Assembly: GCA_903875575.1 (NCBI GenBank)
Contig: CAIQWJ010000072.1
Span: 38,300-102,299 of the forward strand
DNA: 64,000 nt
Direction: 5' to 3'
Source of the DNA: an uncultured Acidobacteriia bacterium
GTDB taxonomy: Bacteria > Acidobacteriota > Terriglobia > Bryobacterales > Bryobacteraceae
Shown: positions 19,840 through 28,686 of the stretch, in pieces
Layout: every line of letters begins with the position of its first letter
Position numbering within the stretch: position 1 is the stretch's first letter
Program-made: the position numbers and the translations under genes
The notes under the pieces: model-generated
Database searches by the model: none
What the model was told of the DNA's origin: nothing
What the model saw: the letters and a program-made list of their open reading frames with translations, nothing else

Positions 19840-20211
19840 ATGAACACCGCCACCGCGTACACAGCCCCTGAAACTCAGCCGATGGTCGACTCCGACTACG
19901 ACGACTATGAGATTTCGTTCGCCGACATTACCGTGAATCTGGACCGCTCGACGGTCGTCAAAGCGGGACGAAGACTGAACGTTTCGCCATCCGAGTTCGC
20001 CTTGCTGACGTTCTTCCTGCAGAACCCCGGCAAACCGCTGACGCGCGATGAGATTCTGGACGCGGTGTGGAGTTACCTGGGCTCACCCAACACGCGGACG
20101 GTGGATGCGCACGTCCTGCGGCTGCGGCAGAAGCTGGAAGCGGAACCGGATTCGCCGCGCCATTTTCTGACGGTGCATAAGGTTGGTTACCGGTTCGTGC
20201 CGCAGGAGTAA
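19840..20211 (+). CDS. OmpR/PhoB-type winged-helix DNA-binding protein without a receiver domain
   Basis: 123 aa; RRLNVSPSEFALLTFFLQNPGKPLTRDEILDAVWSYLGSPNTRTVDAHVLRLRQKLEAEPDSPRHFLTVHKVGYRFVPQE. Confidence 0.9.
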   Translation: MNTATAYTAPETQPMVDSDYDDYEISFADITVNLDRSTVVKAGRRLNVSPSEFALLTFFLQNPGKPLTRDEILDAVWSYLGSPNTRTVDAHVLRLRQKLEAEPDSPRHFLTVHKVGYRFVPQE

Positions 20212-20455
20212 CTGCGCGCGAGCTGACCGCAGCCATAACTTTAGGGATGTGCTGAGCGTTGCCATTTGGGTGGAGTGCGCAGTAGCGAAGCGCGAATTCG
20301 TCAGTTTTTACAATTAGTTTACAGCTTTGGCAAGACTTCCCCTCCGGCAATGGCCGAGCATGGAAGTGTGTGCCACAGTCCCGAAATTTATTGAAAACAG
20401 GCTAGTTTCCTCAACCGGCCGCGAGTTTTCCGGTTTGCGTCCGATAAGGAGTTTC

Positions 20456-21217
20456 ATGAGGCGAACCCGGTTATTCGGCGAGTACGGATGGATCGTCGGA
20501 CTTGGCTTGTGGACAGTCTCCGCGGCGCTGGCTGCCGATATCACTGGCACGGTCACGGTGAAGCAGCGCCTCACGCGACCCAGTGTGACAGCCTCGGTTT
20601 CCATGTATGAGAGGGGTCCGGCGGTGGAACTGGGCAAAGACCCGGAAGCCGACCCACTGGCGGCCGAGAGATCGCGGGTGGTTATCTATGTGGAGAGTGC
20701 ACCCAAGGGTGCCGTGGTGACGGAGACCGGCAAGCCAACGCAGCCGGCAACGATGCTGCAGACCAACCGGCGTTTCGAGCCCGACATTGTGGTGATTCCG
20801 GCAGGCGCTTCTGTGGCGTTTCCGAACGGCGACCCGATTTTCCATAACGTGTTCTCGCTTTCCAAGGCGAAGAGCTTCGATCTGGGGAATTTCCCGAAAG
20901 GCGAATCGCGGACCGTGCTGTTTCCGGTGCCGGGCATCGTTTACGTCAACTGCCGGCTGCATCCGAACATGGCAGGCACGGTGGTGGTGACGCCGAACCG
21001 CTGGTACGCAAGGCCGGGCAAAGACGGCCAGTATTCGCTGCACGATCTGCCGCCGGGGACCTACACAATTGTGGCGTGGCACAAAGCGGCCGGCATGATT
21101 CGCAAGACGGTGCAGGTGGTTGAGGGCGGCAATGTGGTGCAGGACTTTCTGGTGCCCATTGACTCGCCCACGGCGGCCGCCCACGACATGAAGAATATGA
21201 AGGCGGGAGCGCAATAA
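20456..21217 (+). CDS. Secreted cupredoxin-like protein (plastocyanin/amicyanin-type copper site)
   Basis: Signal-like N-term from ATG 20456; ASVAFPNGDPIFHNVFS and VNCRLHPNMAGTVVV give H...C-x2-H-x2-M ligand pattern; C-term carboxypeptidase-regulatory-like YSLHDLPPGTYTIVAWHKAAG. Confidence 0.8.
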   Translation: MRRTRLFGEYGWIVGLGLWTVSAALAADITGTVTVKQRLTRPSVTASVSMYERGPAVELGKDPEADPLAAERSRVVIYVESAPKGAVVTETGKPTQPATMLQTNRRFEPDIVVIPAGASVAFPNGDPIFHNVFSLSKAKSFDLGNFPKGESRTVLFPVPGIVYVNCRLHPNMAGTVVVTPNRWYARPGKDGQYSLHDLPPGTYTIVAWHKAAGMIRKTVQVVEGGNVVQDFLVPIDSPTAAAHDMKNMKAGAQ

Positions 21218-21219
21218 GC

Positions 21220-22848
21220 ATGCCGCTGCGGACCAGGGCCTTTCTATACTGCTTTATTCCCTTCCTGCTCCTGCTGGGCGGCAGTTTCTGGATGATCCAG
21301 CGCCTGGTGCAATCGACCGTGCGGGACGGGTTGCGGCTGTCACTGCTGGAGAATCATGAAGCCGTGGCGCGCGTGCGTTCGAAGAGCGACCTGCAAAGCA
21401 GCCGCTTTCTGAAAGTAGTGGGGGAGAATGCATCGCTGAAGGCCGGGGTGCAGTTGCTGTTGGCATATCCCGACAATGCCGACGCGCGCCGCACGGTGGA
21501 GGATCAGTTGCGGGAACTCTGCGAACACATGGGTTTTCAGCTCATGATGATCACGGTGCCGGGCGGGCGTCCGCTGGCCGGGGTGCTGCGAGTGGACGGC
21601 GTGGTCAAGCCTCTCAATACGAAGGAGGTGAGGATCGATGGCAGCGGATTGTCGCTCCTGAATGGGCTGGTCTATCAGATCGCCTCTGTGCCGATCGATC
21701 AGGCGGAAGAGAACATCTGCACGCTTTCAGTGGGCGAGGTCTTTGATTTCTCGGAATTCACTACGCCAACGGTGCTTTTTCATGACGGCCAATTGTTGAA
21801 ATCGAGCATCCCTGGCATGGGCCTGCCGGAGGTGGAAGATGCCATGCGGCACTGCAGGGGAACCGGCGAATGCAATGTGCAGCTGCGCGGTACGAACTAC
21901 ATATCGCTGCCCATGCAGAGCATATCTTTTGGGGACGGCTATCTGTTGCGAAGCCTGCAGAATCTGGATTCCGCGGTGGGGCCGGTGCAGACGGTGCTGC
22001 ATAACGTCTTTGCCAGCGTGGCGCTGGGCGCGGTGGGAATCGCGCTGATTGTGAGCCTGGCGTCTTCGGGCTCGATCGCAGGGCCGATTGCCCGCGTGGT
22101 GGAACGGCTGCGTGATGCGGAGAAGACCGGCGCCCTGGCCGAATTCCATGATGAAAACTCACGGGTGCGGGAGATACGCGGGCTGATAGAAAGCTTCAAT
22201 CGGGCGGCTGCGGCGATCCGCGAAGGCCGCGAGAGCCTCAATCTCGCCTATGTGGAATTCGTGCAGTCGCTGGCGAGTGCGCTCGATGCGCGTGACCCCT
22301 ACACGGCGGGGCACAGCCGTCGGGTGAGCGAGATGGCCAGTGGCGTGGCACGGGCGATGGGCATGACGCCGGATGCGGTGGAGCGCGTGCGTGTGGGCGC
22401 GCTGCTGCATGACATCGGCAAGATTGGAATTGAAGACAGCGTCCTGCGAAAACCGGGGAAGTTAACCGCGGAGGAGTTTGCCACGGTGAGTCTGCATCCG
22501 GAAATTGGCCGCAGGATTCTGGAAGGCGTCAGCGGCTTCAGTCCGTTTCTGGCGGCGGTAGAACTGCACCATGAGAACTGGGATGGCACGGGCTATCCGC
22601 ATCGGCAGGCGGGCGTGGCAACGCCGGCGGATGCGCGGATCATTCATGTGGCCGATGCATATGATGCCATGACGTCAGACCGGCCATACCGGCGCGGCAT
22701 GACGCATGAGACGGCGCTCGAAATACTGACGCAGTATGCGGGCACCCAGTTTGACCCTGATGTGGTGGGGCATTTCACGAGGCTCGATTTCAGTGCCATG
22801 AAGGCGCGGGAACGGACCTTTGCGTTGGCTGGAGCCAGCAAGTGCTGA
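21220..22848 (+). CDS. Membrane-bound HD-GYP domain protein (predicted c-di-GMP phosphodiesterase)
   Basis: Two TM segments flanking an extracytoplasmic region, HAMP-like linker, HD-GYP core: AGHSRRVSEMA, LLHDIGKIGIEDSVLRKPGKL, HHENWDGTGYPHRQAG. Confidence 0.92.
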   Translation: MPLRTRAFLYCFIPFLLLLGGSFWMIQRLVQSTVRDGLRLSLLENHEAVARVRSKSDLQSSRFLKVVGENASLKAGVQLLLAYPDNADARRTVEDQLRELCEHMGFQLMMITVPGGRPLAGVLRVDGVVKPLNTKEVRIDGSGLSLLNGLVYQIASVPIDQAEENICTLSVGEVFDFSEFTTPTVLFHDGQLLKSSIPGMGLPEVEDAMRHCRGTGECNVQLRGTNYISLPMQSISFGDGYLLRSLQNLDSAVGPVQTVLHNVFASVALGAVGIALIVSLASSGSIAGPIARVVERLRDAEKTGALAEFHDENSRVREIRGLIESFNRAAAAIREGRESLNLAYVEFVQSLASALDARDPYTAGHSRRVSEMASGVARAMGMTPDAVERVRVGALLHDIGKIGIEDSVLRKPGKLTAEEFATVSLHPEIGRRILEGVSGFSPFLAAVELHHENWDGTGYPHRQAGVATPADARIIHVADAYDAMTSDRPYRRGMTHETALEILTQYAGTQFDPDVVGHFTRLDFSAMKARERTFALAGASKC

Positions 22849-23933
22849 AACGGGCCGGAGTGCGGTTAGGCCTGCTGGCTGCAATCGGACTGACGGGTTC
22901 GGCGGCATGGGCACAGCAGAGCGAAGCGGACGCGGGGTTCGGATTGCGCGGGACACTGAGCGTGTCGGCGGCAGGGTCCAATGCGCCGGCGGACGGCTCC
23001 ACGAGGGTGGACGGCGGGGCGCGGTTGATGTTGTATCCGACCTGGAAGATCAGTTCTCACTGGACCGTTGTCGGCGCGTATCAGGCCGTGGCACGCCCTT
23101 ACTATCTGACCGATTACGAGACGCCAGGCCATGGCGTGCGCGGCAACCTGACACAGGGCTATCTGAGTTATTCGAAAGTCTGGAAAGACGCTTCGCTCGT
23201 GGCAAAAGCGGGAGAGCTGACCTCGGTGTTCGGAGCGTTTCCGCTGCGTTACGACGATCGTGACAACCCGATGGTCGGCATCCCGCAGCAGTACGGCTAC
23301 TACGGCGCAATGGCAACGCTCGGTGCGCTGGCCGGTGCGGAAGTGGACGGCACTTGGAAAAGGCTGGATGCGCGAGCGCAGTTTACGAACTCATCGCCGG
23401 CCAATCCCCGGAGCATCTTTGCGAAAGAACAGTACGGCAACTGGGCTGGCGGCGCGGGCTTCACGATTCGGCAGGGGCTGCGTGTGGGCATTTCGGGCTA
23501 TCGCGGGCCGTATGTGGACCGAACATATCCGTTCTATTTTCCGGCCGAAGGCAGGCCGCGAAGTATGCCCGGGAATGCAATTGGGCTGGAGGTCCAGTGG
23601 GCACGCGGCCACTGGAATACGCGCGGCGAATGGCAGAAGTTCGAGATGACGTACGGAACGTTCCCGACTTTCCATGAACATACGGGGTACGGCGAAGTGC
23701 AGCGTTCGCTGGGGCCACGCTGGTATGTGGCGAGCCGGATGGGTTACGTGGGTGCGGACTATGCCGGACGCGTGGAATCGATTGAGGTGGTGGCGGGATA
23801 TCGTCCGGGCGCGCATCAAATTGTGAAGCTCAGCTATGAGACGAAATTCTACAACGATGGCGAGCCGCAGGAGAACTCCGTGGCGATTCAGTTTGTGACG
23901 GCGTTGCCGTCGCTCTCTTTCACGCGCCGCTGA
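22842..23933 (+). CDS. Predicted outer-membrane beta-barrel (porin-like) protein
   Basis: Signal peptide, alternating aromatic/polar strands, Tyr/Trp/Gly-rich; overlaps the HD-GYP gene by 7 nt. Confidence 0.65.
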   Translation: MLKRAGVRLGLLAAIGLTGSAAWAQQSEADAGFGLRGTLSVSAAGSNAPADGSTRVDGGARLMLYPTWKISSHWTVVGAYQAVARPYYLTDYETPGHGVRGNLTQGYLSYSKVWKDASLVAKAGELTSVFGAFPLRYDDRDNPMVGIPQQYGYYGAMATLGALAGAEVDGTWKRLDARAQFTNSSPANPRSIFAKEQYGNWAGGAGFTIRQGLRVGISGYRGPYVDRTYPFYFPAEGRPRSMPGNAIGLEVQWARGHWNTRGEWQKFEMTYGTFPTFHEHTGYGEVQRSLGPRWYVASRMGYVGADYAGRVESIEVVAGYRPGAHQIVKLSYETKFYNDGEPQENSVAIQFVTALPSLSFTRR

Positions 23934-23948
23934 GGCACGGAACGCCGA

Positions 23949-24311
23949 TTGCCTGGTAAGCTATTGGGCACTGTGGAACTTTACCCCTATCGGGATACCT
24001 GGGCGGCGGATGACCCGCACGCCAACTTCAAAGCGGATGTGGCGGCGTACACCTGCGCGGACCCATTGCCTACGCTCGAAAACCTCAGTAAAGGAAGCGG
24101 CATCCCGGTGGAATGTCTGATCCGTTATGTGCTGGTAAAGTGGGCGGCGTCTGGCGGCGATGCGCTGCTGGCGATGCGTCCCGTGGTGCTGCGACAAATG
24201 GAAGGGCATGTCGCCGCGGCGGAGGCTGCGGGAAGCGACGCGGCGCGGTTGCAGGCGTACGACGCGCTGAAGTCGATGATTGGCTGGCTGGCGCTGGGGG
24301 AAGAGCGCTGA
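23949..24311 (+). CDS. Conserved-looking small hypothetical protein
   Basis: 120 aa ORF with regular amino-acid composition, closely following the beta-barrel gene. Confidence 0.65.
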   Translation: MPGKLLGTVELYPYRDTWAADDPHANFKADVAAYTCADPLPTLENLSKGSGIPVECLIRYVLVKWAASGGDALLAMRPVVLRQMEGHVAAAEAAGSDAARLQAYDALKSMIGWLALGEER

Positions 24312-24315
24312 GCGC

Positions 24316-25440
24316 TTACGGCTGATCCTGCGCGCGGCCTTTCCACTGTCCTCCGCGGCCGGTCCAGTAATTGACAGCGGATTCGATCGTGGCGATCAGG
24401 TAGAAGATCGCGATGAGGGGCAGGCAGGCGGCTGTCCAGAGCGGTGCCCGATAGAGGCGCACGGTGGGCGCGTAGAGAATCGCGCTGAGCAGCCAGGCGG
24501 TGCCTCCCAGGATTTTGGCGGTCTGATCTGGCGCGAAGAGCAGGAGCGGCGGGGCAAGGTACGTCAGCGACATCGCCACGACCGTTCCGATGAGTAACAG
24601 AGTTGAATGGCGGAGTTGCGCGAAGGCGGAACGCGAGATCATGCCGCGGATACCTGTGAGTCCTCCATACGGGCGGATGCTGCGAATCGGAAGCTCGGAG
24701 ATTCCCAGCCAGACGCGGCCTCCGCAGGAGCGGACACGGGCGGCAAGCGAGCAATCGTCAATCAGGGCGTTGCGGATGCTGGCAATGCCGCCGATGCGGG
24801 TGAGTGTTTCGCGTCGGATCAGCATACAGCCACCGGCTGCGGCCGCGCTTCCCTGCCCTGACCATACCCATTGCGGCGGATAAAGCTGAAAGAAGAAAAA
24901 CACGAACGCCGGGATGAGTAGTTGCTCACCCACGGATTCGCAGCGTAATTGCACCATGACGCTCACGAGATCGAAACCTCTTTCCGCCTGGGCGAGGAGA
25001 CTTTGCAGGAGGTCGGGCGAGACGTGCTCGATATCGGCGTCGGTCAGCAGGTAAAACTCCGGGTTTGAATCATCGGCGTGGAGTCCGGAGGCCACGGCCC
25101 AGAGTTTGCCTTTCCATTCAGGCGGGCGCGGGGATACGCGGACGACGAGATCGGCTTTCGAGGCTGCGCCTGTGCCATCGGAGCTTTCGTCATCGGCCAC
25201 GACGACGCGGAGGCGTCCCGGGAAATGCTGGGCGTGGAGAGACGCGACGGCGCGACCGATAAGATCACGTTCATCGCGGGCTGGGATGACTGCCGTCACT
25301 TTGTGATCGCTGGCTGGACGCGAGAGACTGAGCCGTTCGCGCAGTTTCCAGAAATTCCCGCGAAATAAGGCGAGGTAGAGCCAGATACCTGTCGTCAGGA
25401 AGCCGCAGATGCGCCAGGCTGTCGGGGCCATAGTCTTCAT
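24316..25440 (-). CDS. Family 2 glycosyltransferase resembling hopanoid-associated HpnB
   Basis: VTAVIPARDERDLIGRAVASL, VVADDESSDGT, LLTDADIEH, AAAGGCMLIRRETLTRIGGIASIRNALIDDCSLAARVRSCGGRVWLG; C-terminal TM segments. Confidence 0.85.
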   Translation of the reverse strand: MKTMAPTAWRICGFLTTGIWLYLALFRGNFWKLRERLSLSRPASDHKVTAVIPARDERDLIGRAVASLHAQHFPGRLRVVVADDESSDGTGAASKADLVVRVSPRPPEWKGKLWAVASGLHADDSNPEFYLLTDADIEHVSPDLLQSLLAQAERGFDLVSVMVQLRCESVGEQLLIPAFVFFFFQLYPPQWVWSGQGSAAAAGGCMLIRRETLTRIGGIASIRNALIDDCSLAARVRSCGGRVWLGISELPIRSIRPYGGLTGIRGMISRSAFAQLRHSTLLLIGTVVAMSLTYLAPPLLLFAPDQTAKILGGTAWLLSAILYAPTVRLYRAPLWTAACLPLIAIFYLIATIESAVNYWTGRGGQWKGRAQDQP

Positions 25441-25482
25441 GATGCAACGGGCAGCCCGCGCGCGAGGGGAACATCTGCTACT

Positions 25483-27018
25483 GTGACGGTAATGTCAGTC
25501 AATTCCCCGCTGCAGGACCCCCTTCGTTTCCATCGCAAGACGCCGCCGTGCGCCGTTGTGATTTTCGGCGCCAACGGAGACCTGACCAAACGAAAACTGA
25601 TGCCGGCGTTGTACCGACTGGCTTACGAAGGCCGGCTCGCGCCGGGCTTTGCCGTGATTGGCATTTCGCGAACGCCCATGAGCGACGACGATTTTCGGGC
25701 GCGCATGCACGATTCGGTGTCACGTTTTTTGGAAGATTCTCCGTTTGACGAAGACCTGTGGCGCTCCTTCGCACAGGGCCTGTTCTATCTGACCGGCGAT
25801 GTTGGCGACGCGGCGCTGTATAAGAAGATCGGCGAATCGCTGGGCGGGGTGGACGAGGAACATGCCACAGCGGGCAATGTATTGTTCTATCTTTCGACGC
25901 AGCCCAGCCAGTATGGCGAGATCGCCGAAGGCCTGGGCGCAGCGGGGCTGGCGAAAGGCGCGGGTTGGCGGCGCATCATCGTGGAGAAGCCGTTTGGTCA
26001 TGACCTGCCGAGCGCGCGCGATCTGAATACGCGGATTCAGGCGCATTTCGCGGAAGAGCAGATCTATCGGATCGACCACTATCTGGGCAAAGAAACAGTC
26101 CAGAACATCATGGCCTTCCGATTCGGTAACGGTATTTTCGAGCCGCTCTGGAACCGACGCTACATCGATCACGTGCAGATTACAGCGGCGGAATCGATCG
26201 GCGTGGAGGGTCGCGGCGCTTACTACCAGGAAGCCGGCGCGCTGCGTGACATGATTCAGAATCACCTGTTGCAGGTGATGGCGACCATTGCGATGGAGCC
26301 GAGTGCCACGTTTTCGAGCGATGCTGTTCGGGATGAGCGCGCGAAACTTTTGCGGTCGGTGCGGATTCTGAAACCGGAGGAAGTAGCCGATAACGCGGTG
26401 GCCGGGCAGTACGGGCCAGGGCGCGTGGCTGGCGGGGCGGTAGTCGGGTTCCGGCAGGAGCCTGGAGTAAACCCGGAATCGACAACTGACACATACGCCG
26501 CTGCAACTTTTCTGGTGGATAACTGGCGTTGGGCCGGAGTGCCGTTTTACATACGCACGGGCAAGTATTTGCCAAAGCGCGTGAGCGAGATTGCGATCCA
26601 TTTCAAGTCCGCGCCGCTTTCGGTATTTCGCAGTTCGGAGACGCCGGGTGAATCGCTGCCGAATCTCCTCATCCTCAGAATTCAGCCGGAGGAAGGGATT
26701 TCGCTGAAGTTCGTTTCGAAGCGACCGGGTGCGGGGATGACGCTGCGACCGGTGTCGATGGATTTCAATTATGGCGCGAGCTTTGGGGAACGTTCGCCTT
26801 CGGCTTACGAGACACTGCTGCTCGACGCGATCATCGGCGACGCGACGCTTTATACCCGGCAGGACATGGTGGAGGCCAGTTGGAGCGCCGTGCAGCCCAT
26901 CATGGATTACTGGGCCGCGCAGAAGTTCAGTTTTCCGAACTACGCCGCGGGAACATGGGGGCCGACGGCATCGGACGCTATGCTGGCAAGGCGCGGGCAC
27001 GTCTGGAGGACTCCGTAG
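25483..27018 (+). CDS. zwf: glucose-6-phosphate 1-dehydrogenase
   Basis: VIFGANGDLTKRKLMPALYRL, RIIVEKPFGHDLPSAR, RIDHYLGKETVQNIMAFRFGN. Confidence 0.97.
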   Translation: MTVMSVNSPLQDPLRFHRKTPPCAVVIFGANGDLTKRKLMPALYRLAYEGRLAPGFAVIGISRTPMSDDDFRARMHDSVSRFLEDSPFDEDLWRSFAQGLFYLTGDVGDAALYKKIGESLGGVDEEHATAGNVLFYLSTQPSQYGEIAEGLGAAGLAKGAGWRRIIVEKPFGHDLPSARDLNTRIQAHFAEEQIYRIDHYLGKETVQNIMAFRFGNGIFEPLWNRRYIDHVQITAAESIGVEGRGAYYQEAGALRDMIQNHLLQVMATIAMEPSATFSSDAVRDERAKLLRSVRILKPEEVADNAVAGQYGPGRVAGGAVVGFRQEPGVNPESTTDTYAAATFLVDNWRWAGVPFYIRTGKYLPKRVSEIAIHFKSAPLSVFRSSETPGESLPNLLILRIQPEEGISLKFVSKRPGAGMTLRPVSMDFNYGASFGERSPSAYETLLLDAIIGDATLYTRQDMVEASWSAVQPIMDYWAAQKFSFPNYAAGTWGPTASDAMLARRGHVWRTP

Positions 27019-27969
27019 ATGCCCACCGCGACGGCGATTCGGCCGGACGACATTCTCAAGCAACTAAGCGCTTACTGGACGGATCTGGGTCACGCCGGAG
27101 ATCCCGAAGAAACAGGCGGACTGCTCCGGGCGTGTTCGAAGACCCTGATTTGCTTTGCGGACGAGGAAGAGAATTCACAACAACTGAGCGAGACGCTGGC
27201 GTCGCTGATGCGGGAGCATCCGTGCCGCATGATCGTGGTGCGGTTGCAGGATGGTGAGGACGCGCTGGCGGCGAATGTTTCGTCACAATGCTGGATGCCG
27301 TTCGGCCATCGCCGGCAGATCTGCTGCGAACTGGTGGAAGTGACGGCGTCCATCAATCGACTGGCCGACGTGGCGTCGATTGTGGCACCACTGGCGGCCG
27401 CGGACCTGCCGAGAGTGATTCTGCTGCGTTCGGCGCGTATTGTGCGGGCGGGAGCCTTGCGCAAGATTCTTGCGCTGGGAGACAAGATCATTGTCGATTC
27501 GTCCCGGCAAGGAGCGCCGGGCTTCGGTGAGATCGGTGGCCTTCTTGACGCGGGTCACACGACGGGCGATCTGGCATGGACGCGCCTGACGCCGATCCGC
27601 GCGCTGCTCGCGCAGTTGCTGGAGAACCGGAATCCGGCGGCGATCGTGATTGAGTACGCGGGCAAAGAGGCCGGTCCGGAGGCGCGATACCTGCAGGCCT
27701 GGCTACAGACGTCGCTGCCGGACAGTCAGGTTTCGCTGCGTGGCAATGCGACGGATGGGCATCGGGATCACGGCAAGCCTGTGGTGGTGCGGGTGGATAA
27801 AGATATCCTTGTGCGACTGTGCGAGGGCGGTGCCGAGTATGAGGCGGGGCCCATCGTGCATCGGGCGAGTATGCCGCCGGGGACGGAAGAGCAGTTACTG
27901 AATGAAGAACTGGGGATTGTGGTGCATGACCGCGTATTCGAGCGGGCGCTGAATCACATAACGGCATGA
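27019..27969 (+). CDS. opcA: OpcA-like glucose-6-phosphate dehydrogenase assembly protein
   Basis: OpcA-like sequence (RMIVVRLQDGEDALAANVSSQCWMP, VASIVAPLAAADLPRVILLRS, DLAWTRLTPIRALLAQLLEN) directly between zwf and pgl. Confidence 0.85.
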   Translation: MPTATAIRPDDILKQLSAYWTDLGHAGDPEETGGLLRACSKTLICFADEEENSQQLSETLASLMREHPCRMIVVRLQDGEDALAANVSSQCWMPFGHRRQICCELVEVTASINRLADVASIVAPLAAADLPRVILLRSARIVRAGALRKILALGDKIIVDSSRQGAPGFGEIGGLLDAGHTTGDLAWTRLTPIRALLAQLLENRNPAAIVIEYAGKEAGPEARYLQAWLQTSLPDSQVSLRGNATDGHRDHGKPVVVRVDKDILVRLCEGGAEYEAGPIVHRASMPPGTEEQLLNEELGIVVHDRVFERALNHITA

Positions 27970-28676
27970 GTACACAAATCTTTCGCAGTGCGACGGCGGA
28001 ACTGGCGTCGGAGGCTTGCGGCGACCGCATTCTTGCGTTGCTGAACGAGGCTCGACTGACCCGTGGGCGCGCCATGCTGGCGGTCTCCGGCGGTTCCACG
28101 CCCCGGCTGATGTTTCAGTCCATGGTGCGACGCGGGTTCGACTGGAGCGGCGTGGAGTTGTTCTGGGTGGACGAACGCATCGTACCGCCTACGGACGATC
28201 AGAGCAATTACCGGATGACGCGCGAGGCATTGCTCGACAGCCTCCAGTTGCCGACGGAGCGGGTGCATCGGATTGAGGGCGAACTGCCGCCGGACGAAGC
28301 GGCAGCGCGCTACATCGCTGATATCACACAAACGTTCGGCCTGGCGGCGGGCGAACTGCCGGTGTTCGACGTGATCCAGCGCGGCATGGGACCGGATATG
28401 CATACCGCGAGTCTGTTCCCCGGAGAGCCACTGATCGGCAACACTCACGATATTGCGGCGGCAGTCTGGGTGCCGAAGATGGGGCAGCATCGGGTGACGC
28501 TGTTGCCTGGCGTGCTGGATTGCGCGCGTCATACGCTGTGTCTGGTGAGTGGCGCGGATAAGACGGCAGGGCTTCGGGAAGTTCTGGGTACCCCGCCGGA
28601 TACGATGCTGCGGCCATCGCAGATCGCCTCGTTGGAGATGGAATGGTACGTCGACGACGCGGCGTGGGCGGATTAA
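27966..28676 (+). CDS. pgl: 6-phosphogluconolactonase
   Basis: MLAVSGGSTPRLMFQSM, WSGVELFWVDERIVPPTDDQSNYRMTREALL, VIQRGMGPDMHTASLFPG; ATGA overlap with opcA. Confidence 0.92.
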   Translation: MSTQIFRSATAELASEACGDRILALLNEARLTRGRAMLAVSGGSTPRLMFQSMVRRGFDWSGVELFWVDERIVPPTDDQSNYRMTREALLDSLQLPTERVHRIEGELPPDEAAARYIADITQTFGLAAGELPVFDVIQRGMGPDMHTASLFPGEPLIGNTHDIAAAVWVPKMGQHRVTLLPGVLDCARHTLCLVSGADKTAGLREVLGTPPDTMLRPSQIASLEMEWYVDDAAWAD

Positions 28677-28686
28677 GCGGCCATCG

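Noticed and set aside
20212-20455. Possible c-di-GMP riboswitch upstream of the cupredoxin/HD-GYP cluster
   Set aside because: Could not find the conserved GEMM core or matching stems by eye; a covariance-model (Infernal/Rfam) scan would be needed.
25720-27063. 447-aa minus-strand ORF opposite zwf
   Set aside because: Arg/His/Pro-rich shadow of an unambiguous zwf gene.
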